A stretch of 64,000 nucleotides of DNA. Source: Klebsiella sp. BIGb0138. Lineage in GTDB: Bacteria; Pseudomonadota; Gammaproteobacteria; Enterobacterales; Enterobacteriaceae. The notes beneath the pieces were generated by a model. That model saw nothing but the letters and a program-made list of their open reading frames with translations. It searched no databases and was not told the DNA's origin. The position numbers and the translations under genes were made by a program. Numbering within the stretch: the stretch's first letter is position 1; every line of letters starts with the position of its first letter. Of this stretch, positions 29,477-40,358 are shown in pieces. The DNA lies in contig NZ_SMCV01000001.1 in the NCBI RefSeq assembly GCF_004342285.1, forward strand, positions 868,001 to 932,000, given 5' to 3'.

Positions 29477-30460
29477 TTAAGGTAAACCGTCAACATGTGC
29501 CGCCAACCACTGCTTTCCGTCTTCTGCTTTCATGTAGGAATCGATATCAACCGGAATAATTTTGTTAGCCGGTGGCTGTTTATTAATGACATTAATTGTT
29601 TGGGTAAAAACGGCATTGCCCATTTTCTTGCCAGAAATATCCACAACGCCTTTCAGGACCTGATGATTTTCCAGCTCCTGGGCAATTTCAGTCGTCATAT
29701 CGGCACCAAAAACGGCAATTTTCCCAGCCTGATTTTGGTTGCGTACCGCTTTGACTGCCCCTAACGTCGCCCCGCCGGATTCCCCCATAATGGCGTCCAG
29801 ACCTGATGATGAGATAATGAGTTTTTCACCGACTGAAATCGCTTTATCCAGAATGGTACCTTCCTGATTCGCCACGATCTGCATCCCCGGCAGACGAGCC
29901 TTCAACGCCTGTTCAAAACCTTTTCTCCGCTGCACGCATACTTCGAACGCTTCACAGTTGATCACCGCGATTCTCGGCGCATTGATATTGTTGGCAATAA
30001 AGTAATCTGCCGCGATATCGCCCAACTTTTTGCCAAATGCAAGCGGGTCGCCCACCAGATAAGCGGCGACATATTTATCCACCCCTTTCTGATTAATACA
30101 GGTGTTGTAGCAAATCACCGGAATGCTCGCCTCACTGGCGCGACGAATAGCGCGACTGCTGCCGTTTTCAGAAACGGCGGATAAAATGATAGCGTCGACG
30201 TTGCGCGCTACCAGCGTATCGATAAACGAGCTCTCTTTGGAAATGTCCCCTTGAGCGTTGGTTTCAATCAGTTGGATCCTGGACTGCGATGCTTTGGCCG
30301 CATCCTGAACCCCCTGACGTACGCCGGCATAATAGCCTTGAGTATCAAGGTAAATCGCCCCGACGGTGAGCGCTTTCTCTGCGCTATAGCCTGGGAATGA
30401 AAAACTTAATAACGTTAACAATAACCAGGATACGAGGGAGAAGATTTTACTTTTACACAT
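29477..30460 (-). CDS. yphF: Periplasmic sugar-binding protein YphF
   Basis: RbsB-family substrate-binding protein, close to E. coli YphF. The chosen start at 30460 follows an AGGAGG ribosome site and begins a typical signal peptide (MCKSKIFSLVSWLLLTLLSF, cleaved near YSA). The longer frame would bury that signal. The mature part begins KALTVGAIYLDTQGYYAG and carries the pentose/hexose-binding fold. The cysteine pair around YNTC and NCEAFEVC is unusual for ribose binders. Ligand unknown. Confidence 0.93.
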   Translation of the reverse strand: MCKSKIFSLVSWLLLTLLSFSFPGYSAEKALTVGAIYLDTQGYYAGVRQGVQDAAKASQSRIQLIETNAQGDISKESSFIDTLVARNVDAIILSAVSENGSSRAIRRASEASIPVICYNTCINQKGVDKYVAAYLVGDPLAFGKKLGDIAADYFIANNINAPRIAVINCEAFEVCVQRRKGFEQALKARLPGMQIVANQEGTILDKAISVGEKLIISSSGLDAIMGESGGATLGAVKAVRNQNQAGKIAVFGADMTTEIAQELENHQVLKGVVDISGKKMGNAVFTQTINVINKQPPANKIIPVDIDSYMKAEDGKQWLAAHVDGLP

Positions 30461-30601
30461 GTGAGCCTCCTGTAGGGTCAGGCATTTATTGTTGTTTAGG
30501 TTCAGCGACAACCAAGGCTCGACGCTGACAAATTTCACATATTCTAAACATCTCGCTTCGAGCGGCGGGTCAGGCCGCTCAAAAATTACAGTTAACGCTC
30601 T
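30461..30601 (-). promoter_or_regulatory. yphG-yphF spacer with hairpin
   Basis: This 141-base gap is the longest inside the operon. A 7-bp stem, GAGCGGC (30560-30566) with GCCGCTC (30574-30580), lies about 20 bases past the yphG stop. It could be a processing or partial termination site that lets yphF, encoding the binding protein, be expressed differently from yphG. Confidence 0.45.
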
Positions 30602-33600
30602 TTAGTTAATCAGGTGCAGAACAAAGGGCATAACCTGACGGAATAACGCCGCCTTAGCCCATGCCGGATTTAACAAATCCAGCCTGGCTATCGCTTGTTC
30701 ATATCCCGCGCCGTCGCCTAGACCAGCCGCCGCCAGAGCCCGAATAAAAAGACACTTCTCCTGATGCTGCTGCTGGATATTCGCGTACAGCGAGAGGAGA
30801 TCGGGCTGTGAGACGGCGAAGAAATCCGCCTCAATCTGCGCTATTTCCATATGCTGAGACCAGTTCAGCATTTCGCTAAAAATCCGTTCACTGGCCTGGA
30901 CATCGCCAAGCATGCGTAACGCGACACCTTGCCAGAAGAGATAATCCACGGGCTGATCGTTGTAGTAACTGTGCACATTGATAGACCGATCGCCCATTGC
31001 GGCCTTGCGGAAATAGTCCGTCGCCTGCGCCATTTCGCCTTGCTGTCGGGCGCAGATGCCGAGCCAGAACCAGATATCGTTATCCGTCTGTCCAGGCAAA
31101 CGACCTTCACTCAGATTTTCCGGGTAATGCAGGGCGGATAGAAGCAGCGTCGTGGCTTCTCCTGGTCGTTGTTGACCGATCAACTGCCAGGCGCGAAGCA
31201 GATGGTTGATGATAAACTGACTGGTGATTTTGCCTTCTCCCCCTTCCCAGGGATGAAACTTACGCTGGGACAGGATCTCTGCCGCCTGCTCGGTTTTTCC
31301 TGCCAGATGCCAAAGATGCAGCAGTTCCGCCGTCAAATCATCTCGCTTGAGCGCACATGCGAGACGGCTTTCCAGGCGGGAAAGCCGTTTTTCCGCCTGT
31401 TCACCGACCAGCTTATCCAGCAAATCTCGTTCAAACAGCAGGCGGGCATCTTCAGGCTGCAAGGCACAAGCCTTATCCAGATATTGTGCGGCGAGGCGCG
31501 AGTCGCCTTGTTTATTCCACGCATGAATCGCCAGCCCACGCCAGGCGTCCGCAAAGTCAGGGGCCATTTCGACGCACCGCTGCCACAACGCGGTCGCTTT
31601 TGCATAATCGCGGCGGTTGTAATGGAAGCAGGCAAGCAGATGGCGGGCAAAATAGCACTCCGCTACGCTTTCCAGGGCCGTGACCTCAACGAACGTATTG
31701 GGAAAACGAACAAAACTGGGGAATGCGTCGCGAGCCCGACTCAACAACGCGGCACGCTCATCGCCGTCGCTCAGACTGGCCTGTAAATAGAGCGGCAGCG
31801 TTTTCTGACAACCGAGATGGGTCAACACGCTTTTTGCACGTGCATCCATCCCCCAACTTAACAACAGTCCGGCCGTCAGGAGTGCGTTAATATCCCGCGA
31901 CTGGCAGAGTGTCTTCCAACGTTCAAAATCGGCTTCAGCCCCGGTAATTTCCGCCTTCAGCCACCACAGCGTAGGATTGAGCGGATATGAGTTAAGCAAC
32001 GAATCACTCTGTTGCAGCGCCGCAGCACGGCGCCCAAGCAGAAGCAGCAGGCATGTTTCGAGACAGAGCACATCCTGGTTGGTTGGGCAGGCCCTCAGAC
32101 TCTGCTGGCAAAAATCCAGCGCCTCATCGTAGCGGCCTTTTCTCGCCGCCAGACGAGCAAGACCGTAGAATCCCCCCGCTTTACTATTACCACTCCATAC
32201 CGAGCGCCAAAAATCCTCCTGCGCCTCATGCCACTGCCGCATCTGCTCTCTGGCGCTGGCGCGGATCATGCTGGCCTGTCCACATTGCGGATTTTTATTC
32301 AAACGGTGCGCACGTGATAGCGCCCGGGTTGCGTAATCAACCGCCTTTGGGTAGTTCGCCCGGTTGTATTCCAGCATTGCCAGCGCGAGGTTACAGCGAT
32401 AATCCTCAGGATCCAGCGCAACGCCACGCAGGTAATAGTCAAAAGGGGAACGACTGGCATGGTGATACTGTTCCAGGTGCTGCCCGATAAACCATGCCTC
32501 ATCGACGCTTAAAATCTCGTCAGCGCTTAACGGCGCACTCGCCACCTCCGGCAGCGGCATCTCCTGCGGCTGATGCTCCTGATAATGCAAAACCCGGTTT
32601 CCATCGCTATCCAGCAGCTCGATTGTCAGACGTGAAGAATCGACCACCGTCAGCGTTCCTTGGGCGACGGCGCACGGCGTCAGTTCAACCGCTTCATCAA
32701 GCAGCGGCTGCGGATTCCCCTCTTCACAGATAGTCAAACGGTGCGCGCGAAGAGGCGCAATGGCATAAACTCCCCAGTCGATCTTCCCATCGTTGCGCTC
32801 AAGCTTAATAACCGCATCACGCGAGGCATTTTGTACCATCCCTAAGGAGTGGTAAGGCAGGAAATACTGTTCGAATCGTTTCTCTTCAAACGGATCGAGC
32901 CAGGTAAAATCTGGTTGGTTATCGGCATAAATACCGGTCATCAGCTCAATATAGGGCCCATTTTTATCGGTGAGATTTTTATCCCACGCCTGACCAAATT
33001 CGCTGTAGCCCCAGCTCCACTGTTTTTTACCCGGTGCAATATGGTGATCGGCAACGTGCAGCAGGCCACCGTTTTCATCATGACTCCAGGCGCCGACAAA
33101 ATCGTATTCTGACTTCTCCGCCATATAAGAAGTGGGAACCGGCACATTTTTATAACGTGATATATCGACGCCGGTAGAGTAGTCCACCTTGTAATAGGTT
33201 CCGGTTGCGATCGGAAAAGCCGAGACGGCCCGTTTGCCATGATCAAATACGGCGGTGACGTCCGGTGGAAATACGCTTTGATGTCCTTCGCCGCCCTTCA
33301 CTGCCGGATTCGCCCACCATAAAAAGTGGCGCGGCGTCGCATTACTGTTGTAGACCCGGCTGCCAATCTCCAGCGCGGCGCGTTCAGGGCGAAGCGTAAA
33401 GCCGGTCATCACCTGTAGTCCGTGCATCGGCTCCGTTTCGCCAACCCAAACGGTTTTCGAGCCATCATCATTTTCTACTAGCGAGAAATCCACCGGCATA
33501 TAGGTGGTCGGGCGGTGATGTTGCGGCCAGTTAAACTCAATCCCGCCGGAGATCCACGGGCCAAGCAGGCCAACCAGTGCCGGTTTGATCACCTCATTGT

Positions 33601-33883
33601 GATAAACAAAATCGCGCTGTCTGGTTTTATCCCATGCCCGATGTACGCGCCCGCCGAGCTGCGGCAGGATCATAATCTTGAGATAGTCATTTTCAAGCCA
33701 CACCGCCTGCCAGGCCTTCAGCGTCTTCTCCTCACCAAGCGTATCCGTTACGCCGTAGGGGTACACCGAGCCAGAGGAACCCTGATAAACCCGATTCTCA
33801 AGAAACATTGGATGAATATCCTGAGCGCCGGTTTCATAAGTTGGAATATGGACTGTTTCCTGCCACACGTTTACTGAACTCAT
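30602..33883 (-). CDS. yphG: DUF5107 and TPR-repeat protein YphG
   Basis: Very large protein (1093 residues) without a signal peptide, so probably cytoplasmic. Residues about 35-330 form the DUF5107 domain, a galactose-mutarotase-like beta-sandwich (motifs include PQLGGRVHRAWDKT and GPWISGGIEFNWPQHH). From about residue 490 to the end, tandem helical repeats of TPR type follow. First gene of the operon, after a GAGGG ribosome site, and transcribed divergently from the ROK regulator yphH. The mutarotase-like fold suggests it acts on a sugar, perhaps a glycoside, with TPRs for protein contacts. Its reaction is not established. Confidence 0.9.
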   Translation of the reverse strand: MSSVNVWQETVHIPTYETGAQDIHPMFLENRVYQGSSGSVYPYGVTDTLGEEKTLKAWQAVWLENDYLKIMILPQLGGRVHRAWDKTRQRDFVYHNEVIKPALVGLLGPWISGGIEFNWPQHHRPTTYMPVDFSLVENDDGSKTVWVGETEPMHGLQVMTGFTLRPERAALEIGSRVYNSNATPRHFLWWANPAVKGGEGHQSVFPPDVTAVFDHGKRAVSAFPIATGTYYKVDYSTGVDISRYKNVPVPTSYMAEKSEYDFVGAWSHDENGGLLHVADHHIAPGKKQWSWGYSEFGQAWDKNLTDKNGPYIELMTGIYADNQPDFTWLDPFEEKRFEQYFLPYHSLGMVQNASRDAVIKLERNDGKIDWGVYAIAPLRAHRLTICEEGNPQPLLDEAVELTPCAVAQGTLTVVDSSRLTIELLDSDGNRVLHYQEHQPQEMPLPEVASAPLSADEILSVDEAWFIGQHLEQYHHASRSPFDYYLRGVALDPEDYRCNLALAMLEYNRANYPKAVDYATRALSRAHRLNKNPQCGQASMIRASAREQMRQWHEAQEDFWRSVWSGNSKAGGFYGLARLAARKGRYDEALDFCQQSLRACPTNQDVLCLETCLLLLLGRRAAALQQSDSLLNSYPLNPTLWWLKAEITGAEADFERWKTLCQSRDINALLTAGLLLSWGMDARAKSVLTHLGCQKTLPLYLQASLSDGDERAALLSRARDAFPSFVRFPNTFVEVTALESVAECYFARHLLACFHYNRRDYAKATALWQRCVEMAPDFADAWRGLAIHAWNKQGDSRLAAQYLDKACALQPEDARLLFERDLLDKLVGEQAEKRLSRLESRLACALKRDDLTAELLHLWHLAGKTEQAAEILSQRKFHPWEGGEGKITSQFIINHLLRAWQLIGQQRPGEATTLLLSALHYPENLSEGRLPGQTDNDIWFWLGICARQQGEMAQATDYFRKAAMGDRSINVHSYYNDQPVDYLFWQGVALRMLGDVQASERIFSEMLNWSQHMEIAQIEADFFAVSQPDLLSLYANIQQQHQEKCLFIRALAAAGLGDGAGYEQAIARLDLLNPAWAKAALFRQVMPFVLHLIN

Positions 33884-33999
33884 AATGCCCTCAAAGTTAA
33901 CAAGACATACTGATTTGAAATTATGTGGGCAGTTTAATAGACAATATCAGGTAGTTTATGCACAATAATCACGCAATATAGTTAACAAGGTTTACTTTT
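33884..33999. promoter_or_regulatory. yphG/yphH divergent control region with repeated motif
   Basis: The 116-base gap between the operon and its likely regulator holds an exact 10-base direct repeat, AGTTAACAAG, at 33895-33904 and 33980-33989. Related AGTTTA copies lie at 33931 and 33953. All four share AGTTWA on the same strand. Candidate operators for YphH or another regulator; binding is not shown. Confidence 0.55.
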
Positions 34000-35196
34000 A
34001 TGAAAGCCTGCATTAACAACCAGCAAATACGCCATTACAATAAAGGCGTGCTCCTTGAATATCTGTACCGCCAAAAACGGGCGAGCAAATCCACGCTTGC
34101 CCGGCTGGCACAAATTTCGATTCCTGCAGTCAGCAATATTCTTCAGGAGCTGGAAGCAGAAGGCAGAGTAATTAACGTTCAGGACGAACACCTGACCCGC
34201 GGCCACAGTAGCGGATCGTGGCTTATTGCCCCCGAGGGCGACTGGACGCTCTGCATGAATATCACGCCAACCAGTATCGAGTGTCAGCTAGGCAATGCCT
34301 GCCTGAGTCCCAAGGGAGATCTTGAATACCACGCCATCGACGCCCCCTCTCCCAAAGCATTACTTTCCGCTATTGAAAAATACTGGCACCAGTTCCGTAA
34401 AAATTGGCCCAATCGCAAAATCAATCTGGCGCTGGCAGTACATGGCCAGGTCGATGCGGGAACTGGCGTATCGCAGACCATGCCGCAAGCGCCGTGGAAA
34501 CAGCCGGTGGAAATGAAGTACCTGCTGGAGGAGAAACTCAACGTCAGGGTCATGGTCGACAATGACTGCGTCATGCTTGCTCTGGCGGAAAAATGGCAGA
34601 ATGACGGACATCAACAAGATTTTTGCGTTATCAATGTCGATTACGGGATTGGTTCATCGTTTGTCATCAACGATCAGGTCTGGCGCGGTAGCCTCTACGG
34701 TAGCGGACAAATAGGACACACCATTATTAATCCCGATGGGATTGCCTGCGACTGCGGACGCTACGGCTGCCTCGAAACGGTGGCGTCACTGAGCGCATTA
34801 AAAAAACAGGCCAGAATTTGGCTCAAAGTGCAGCCGGACATCGCCGGTAATCCTGAAGAACTCACCACACAGGGGCTGATAGAAAAATGGCGTCAGGGAG
34901 ACTTGCGTCTACAAAACTGGGTAGAAGATTCCGCAAATGCCATTGGCCTGAGCCTCTATAATTTCCTTAACATACTCAATATTAACCAGATTTTACTATA
35001 TGGCCGCAGTTGTGCTTTTGGTGAGACATGGTTAAATACCATTATCAGACAAACGGGGTTTAACCCTTTCGATCACCATGACACACCGCGTACCAGAGCC
35101 ACGCAGATTGGCTTTGGACAATTGAGCCGTCAGCAACAGCTGCTGGGCATTGGTTATCTGTATGTTGAAGAGCAACTGCAGACACTGAGTGGATAG
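34000..35196 (+). CDS. yphH: ROK-family transcriptional regulator YphH
   Basis: NagC/Mlc-like regulator of 398 residues. The N-terminal winged helix (about residues 15-60, KSTLARLAQISIPAVSNILQEL) is followed by a ROK sugar-sensing domain with the zinc motif CDCGRYGCLE and a sugar-pocket VDNDC. It is divergent from yphG, the usual arrangement for a local repressor that responds to the transported sugar. That role is inferred from position and family. Confidence 0.92.
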   Translation: MKACINNQQIRHYNKGVLLEYLYRQKRASKSTLARLAQISIPAVSNILQELEAEGRVINVQDEHLTRGHSSGSWLIAPEGDWTLCMNITPTSIECQLGNACLSPKGDLEYHAIDAPSPKALLSAIEKYWHQFRKNWPNRKINLALAVHGQVDAGTGVSQTMPQAPWKQPVEMKYLLEEKLNVRVMVDNDCVMLALAEKWQNDGHQQDFCVINVDYGIGSSFVINDQVWRGSLYGSGQIGHTIINPDGIACDCGRYGCLETVASLSALKKQARIWLKVQPDIAGNPEELTTQGLIEKWRQGDLRLQNWVEDSANAIGLSLYNFLNILNINQILLYGRSCAFGETWLNTIIRQTGFNPFDHHDTPRTRATQIGFGQLSRQQQLLGIGYLYVEEQLQTLSG

Positions 35197-35266
35197 CGGC
35201 AGGGACGTGGCGAAGAGCAAAAATGTGTATTACGTTTAAATCACTCATCTTCACAACGGATTGATT

Positions 35267-35689
35267 ATGAACACGCTACGCTATTTTGACTTTGGCTCCT
35301 CCCGCCCGGTTCTGCTGTTGATCGCCCGTATTGCCGTGGTACTGCTGTTTATTCTGTTTGGGTACCCCAAACTGCTGGGCTTTAGCGGCACGGTACAGTA
35401 CATGGCCTCCTCCGGCGCACCGCTTCCGACACTCTCGGCCATTATTGCTGTTCTGATGGAGGTTCCGGCGGCTATCCTGATTATTCTCGGCTTTTTCACC
35501 CGCCCGCTGGCGGTGATTTTTATCTTTTACACGATTGGTACCGCGATCATCGGCCACCATTACTGGGACATGACCGGCGATGCGGTGATGCCGAATATGA
35601 TTAACTTCTACAAAAATATCAGTATTGCCGGGGCGTTCCTGCTGCTGGCGATAACCGGGCCGGGATCGATTTCCCTCGACCGCCGCTAA
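35267..35689 (+). CDS. yphA: DoxX-family inner membrane protein YphA
   Basis: A 140-residue DoxX/DUF417-type protein with four predicted membrane helices, matching E. coli YphA along its length ([34 protein letters not shown]). Function unknown. In E. coli yphA lies at the other end of the cluster, before yphB. Here it lies between yphH and glyA. The ATG at 35267 is preferred over the TTG two codons upstream. Confidence 0.9.
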   Translation: MNTLRYFDFGSSRPVLLLIARIAVVLLFILFGYPKLLGFSGTVQYMASSGAPLPTLSAIIAVLMEVPAAILIILGFFTRPLAVIFIFYTIGTAIIGHHYWDMTGDAVMPNMINFYKNISIAGAFLLLAITGPGSISLDRR

Positions 35690-35706
35690 ACGCAGAACCC
35701 TGGACG

Positions 35707-35740
35707 TAAAAAAGGCCGCATTTGCGGCCTTTTTCTTTAC
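35707..35740. terminator. Bidirectional terminator between yphA and glyA
   Basis: The stem AGGCCGCA/TGCGGCCT (35713-35730) is flanked by AAAAAA-type and TTTTTCTTT tracts, so it works as a U-tailed hairpin in both directions. It serves the converging yphA and glyA genes. Confidence 0.88.
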
Positions 35741-35756
35741 GCTGTGTAGCGATGCG

Positions 35757-37010
35757 TCAGGCATAAACCGGGAAACGTGCGCAGATATCCAGCACTTTAC
35801 CCTTCACGCGTTCGATAACCGCTTCATCGTTAATGCTGTCCAGCACGTCACACATCCAGCCAGCCAGCTCTTTCACTTCGGCTTCTTTGAAACCGCGACG
35901 GGTGACCGCAGGGGTACCGATACGCACGCCGGAAGTCACAAACGGGCTCTTCGGATCGTTCGGCACGCTGTTTTTATTCACAGTGATGTTTGCTCGGCCC
36001 AGCGCCGCGTCAGCTTCTTTACCGGTCAGGTTCTTATCAACCAGATCCAGCAGGAACAGGTGGTTGTCAGTCCCGCCGGAAACCACGTTGTAACCACGGT
36101 TCAGGAATACTTCCACCATCGCTTTGGCGTTTTTCGCAACCTGCTGCTGGTAGGTTTTGAACGCCGGCTCCATCGCTTCTTTCAGCGCCACGGCTTTACC
36201 CGCGATAACGTGCATCAGCGGGCCGCCCTGGGCGCCAGGGAAGACGGCAGAGTTCAGTTTTTTGTACAGCTCTTCGCTACCGCCTTTCGCCAGGATCAGG
36301 CCGCCGCGCGGACCCGCCAGGGTTTTATGAGTCGTGGTGGTCACAACGTGAGCATGCGGAACCGGGTTCGGATACACGCCAGCGGCGATCAGGCCGGCAA
36401 CGTGAGCCATATCAACGAACAGGTAAGCGCCGATGCTGTCAGCGATTTCACGCATTTTCGCCCAGTCAACCACGCCAGAGTATGCGGAGAAGCCGCCGAT
36501 GATCATCTTCGGCTTGTGCTCTTTTGCCTGTTTTTCCAGGTCAGCGTAATCGATATGGCCGGTCTCATCGATACCGTAAGGCACGATGTTATACAGTTTA
36601 CCGGAGAAGTTAACCGGAGAACCGTGAGTCAGGTGGCCACCGTGCGCCAGGTTCATCCCCAGCACGGTATCGCCCGGCTCCAGCAGCGTGGTGTAGACCG
36701 CGAAGTTAGCCTGGGAGCCTGAGTGCGGCTGGACGTTGGCGTAGTCAGCGCCAAACAGCGCTTTTGCACGGTCGATAGCCAGTTGCTCAACGACATCAAC
36801 GTATTCGCAACCGCCGTAGTAGCGCTTGCCCGGATAACCTTCGGCGTATTTGTTGGTCAGCTGAGAACCCTGTGCCTGCATAACGCGCGGACTGGTGTAA
36901 TTCTCGGAGGCGATCAGTTCGATGTGCTCTTCCTGACGTACTTTTTCCTGCTCCATAGCCTGCCACAGTTCGGCATCATAATCGGCAATGTTCATTTCAC
37001 GCTTTAACAT
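35757..37010 (-). CDS. glyA: Serine hydroxymethyltransferase
   Basis: PLP enzyme that converts serine and tetrahydrofolate to glycine and 5,10-methylene-tetrahydrofolate, the main source of one-carbon units. At 417 residues it equals the E. coli length. The PLP lysine lies in [16 protein letters not shown]. The ATG at 37010 has an AGGAGA site; a longer frame of eight codons is rejected. A PurR-like box and a -10 TATACT (37079-37084, reverse strand) lie upstream in the space shared with hmp. Confidence 0.98.
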   Translation of the reverse strand: MLKREMNIADYDAELWQAMEQEKVRQEEHIELIASENYTSPRVMQAQGSQLTNKYAEGYPGKRYYGGCEYVDVVEQLAIDRAKALFGADYANVQPHSGSQANFAVYTTLLEPGDTVLGMNLAHGGHLTHGSPVNFSGKLYNIVPYGIDETGHIDYADLEKQAKEHKPKMIIGGFSAYSGVVDWAKMREIADSIGAYLFVDMAHVAGLIAAGVYPNPVPHAHVVTTTTHKTLAGPRGGLILAKGGSEELYKKLNSAVFPGAQGGPLMHVIAGKAVALKEAMEPAFKTYQQQVAKNAKAMVEVFLNRGYNVVSGGTDNHLFLLDLVDKNLTGKEADAALGRANITVNKNSVPNDPKSPFVTSGVRIGTPAVTRRGFKEAEVKELAGWMCDVLDSINDEAVIERVKGKVLDICARFPVYA

Positions 37011-37125
37011 CCGCATCTCCTGCTCAGCTAACAATAGATTACAGCTCTAAAAGGGGGCCTTTTTGGGCGACGGCCCACAGTATAACTGAATCGTTGTGTG
37101 ATAACAGGTCTTGACAAAGGATTTT

Positions 37126-37141
37126 ACGCAAACGATTGGCT
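37126..37141 (-). promoter_or_regulatory. PurR box upstream of glyA
   Basis: ACGCAAACGATTGGCT matches the PurR consensus ACGCAAACGTTTGCGT at 13 of 16 positions. It lies about 45 bases upstream of the probable glyA -10 box. PurR control of glyA is known in E. coli. Confidence 0.65.
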
Positions 37142-37284
37142 CCGCATGACACAAGGCTTTGAGCAATAACGCATCAGCGATTATCAACGGATTTCTTTTC
37201 AGGTTTGTGATGCAAATTATTCATGTTGTTACCGTCTGCGGGAAAAGCGTTAAAGAACCATTTACAGTGCAGGGTTATTTTTAT

Positions 37285-37307
37285 AAGATGCATATAAAAT
37301 ACATCAT
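37285..37307 (+). promoter_or_regulatory. NsrR operator upstream of hmp
   Basis: The 23-bp site has arms AAGATGCAT and ATACATCAT around an A/T centre, close to the NsrR consensus. NsrR is the nitric-oxide sensing repressor of hmp in enterics. It ends 25 bases before the hmp start, in the leader or core promoter. Confidence 0.85.
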
Positions 37308-37332
37308 TAAGATAATGCTAAAGGAAGCTGCT

Positions 37333-38523
37333 ATGCTCGACGCTCAAACCATCGCTACGGTCAAAGCCACTATTCCCCTGCTTGTTGAAACCGGTCCGAA
37401 GCTGACTGCCCATTTTTACGATCGCATGTTTACGCATAACCCGGAGCTCAAAGAGATCTTCAACATGAGTAACCAGCGTAACGGCGACCAGCGCGAAGCG
37501 CTGTTTAACGCCATTGCCGCCTACGCCAGCAATATCGAGAATCTGCCGGCCCTGCTGCCGGCGGTGGAGAAAATCGCCCAGAAGCACACCAGCTTCCAGA
37601 TCCAGCCGGAACAGTACAACATCGTCGGCGGCCATCTGCTGGCGACCCTCGACGAAATGTTCAGCCCGGGCCAGGAAGTCCTCGACGCATGGGGCAAAGC
37701 CTACGGCGTGCTGGCGAACGTCTTTATCAACCGTGAGTCTGAGATCTACCGCGATAACGCCAGCAAGACCGGCGGCTGGGAAGGTACCCGCGCGTTCCGT
37801 ATCGTCCGGAAAACTCCGCGCAGCGCGCTGATTACCAGTTTCGACATGGAGCCGGTAGACGGCCAAGCGGTGGCGGATTACCAGCCGGGCCAGTATCTGG
37901 CTATCTGGCTGAAGCCGGAAGGATTTGAGTATCAGGAGATTCGTCAGTATTCACTGACCCGTAAGCCGGACGGCAAAGGTTATCGCATCGCGGTGAAACG
38001 CGAAAACGGCGGCCAGGTGTCCAGCTGGCTGCACAATACATCGCGTGAAGGCGATATTGTGTATCTGGCGGCGCCGGCGGGTGATTTCTTCCTCGCGGTC
38101 GAGCCAGAAACGCCGGTTACGCTGCTTTCCGGCGGCGTTGGCCAGACGCCGATGCTGGCAATGCTGGACACGCTGGCAAAAGCGCAGCATCCGGCCCAGG
38201 TAAACTGGTTCCACGCGGCGGAGAATGGCGATGTTCACGCCTTTGCCGATGAAGTCGCCACGCTCGGCGCCAGCCTGCCGAAATTTGCTTCCCACGTCTG
38301 GTATCGCACGCCGACGGCAGCAGACCGCCAGGCAGAACGGTTCAATAGCGAAGGTCTGATGGATTTATCGGCGCTGGCCGACACGCTGCGTGACCCGCAG
38401 ATGCGGTTTTATCTCTGCGGCCCGGTGGCCTTTATGCAACATGCGGCGCAACAGCTGGTGGCGCAGGGCATCAGCACCGACCATATCCATTACGAATGCT
38501 TCGGCCCGCATAAGGTGCTGTGA
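37333..38523 (+). CDS. hmp: Nitric oxide dioxygenase (flavohemoglobin)
   Basis: Detoxifies nitric oxide to nitrate with O2 and NADPH. The 396-residue protein has an N-terminal globin domain ([17 protein letters not shown]), an FAD-binding middle (IRQYSLT) and an NAD(P)-binding C-terminal domain ([12 protein letters not shown]). The open frame extends 58 codons upstream. The ATG at 37333, seven bases after AAGGA, gives the exact E. coli length and leaves the NsrR site non-coding. Confidence 0.98.
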   Translation: MLDAQTIATVKATIPLLVETGPKLTAHFYDRMFTHNPELKEIFNMSNQRNGDQREALFNAIAAYASNIENLPALLPAVEKIAQKHTSFQIQPEQYNIVGGHLLATLDEMFSPGQEVLDAWGKAYGVLANVFINRESEIYRDNASKTGGWEGTRAFRIVRKTPRSALITSFDMEPVDGQAVADYQPGQYLAIWLKPEGFEYQEIRQYSLTRKPDGKGYRIAVKRENGGQVSSWLHNTSREGDIVYLAAPAGDFFLAVEPETPVTLLSGGVGQTPMLAMLDTLAKAQHPAQVNWFHAAENGDVHAFADEVATLGASLPKFASHVWYRTPTAADRQAERFNSEGLMDLSALADTLRDPQMRFYLCGPVAFMQHAAQQLVAQGISTDHIHYECFGPHKVL

Positions 38524-38531
38524 TGAAATAA

Positions 38532-38592
38532 CCCGGATGCGACGCATCATATCGTCATCCGGGCGAATCCCCGGCCGCACGACGCTGGCCGG
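38532..38592. repeat. REP-like double hairpin between hmp and glnB
   Basis: Two inverted repeats lie between the convergent genes: CCCGGATG (38532-38539) with CATCCGGG (38556-38563), and CCGGCC (38571-38576) with GGCCGG (38587-38592). The first resembles the palindromic units of enterobacterial REP elements. It probably protects the 3' ends of both messages. Confidence 0.55.
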
Positions 38593-38616
38593 AGAACGGG
38601 GCGTTGACGCTGCGGC

Positions 38617-40344
<1,728 letters not shown>

Positions 40345-40358
<14 letters not shown>

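Noticed and set aside
37011-37332. MetR sites expected between glyA and hmp
   Set aside because: No clear TGAA-N5-TTCA pair was found, although MetR is known to act there in E. coli. Not reported as a feature.
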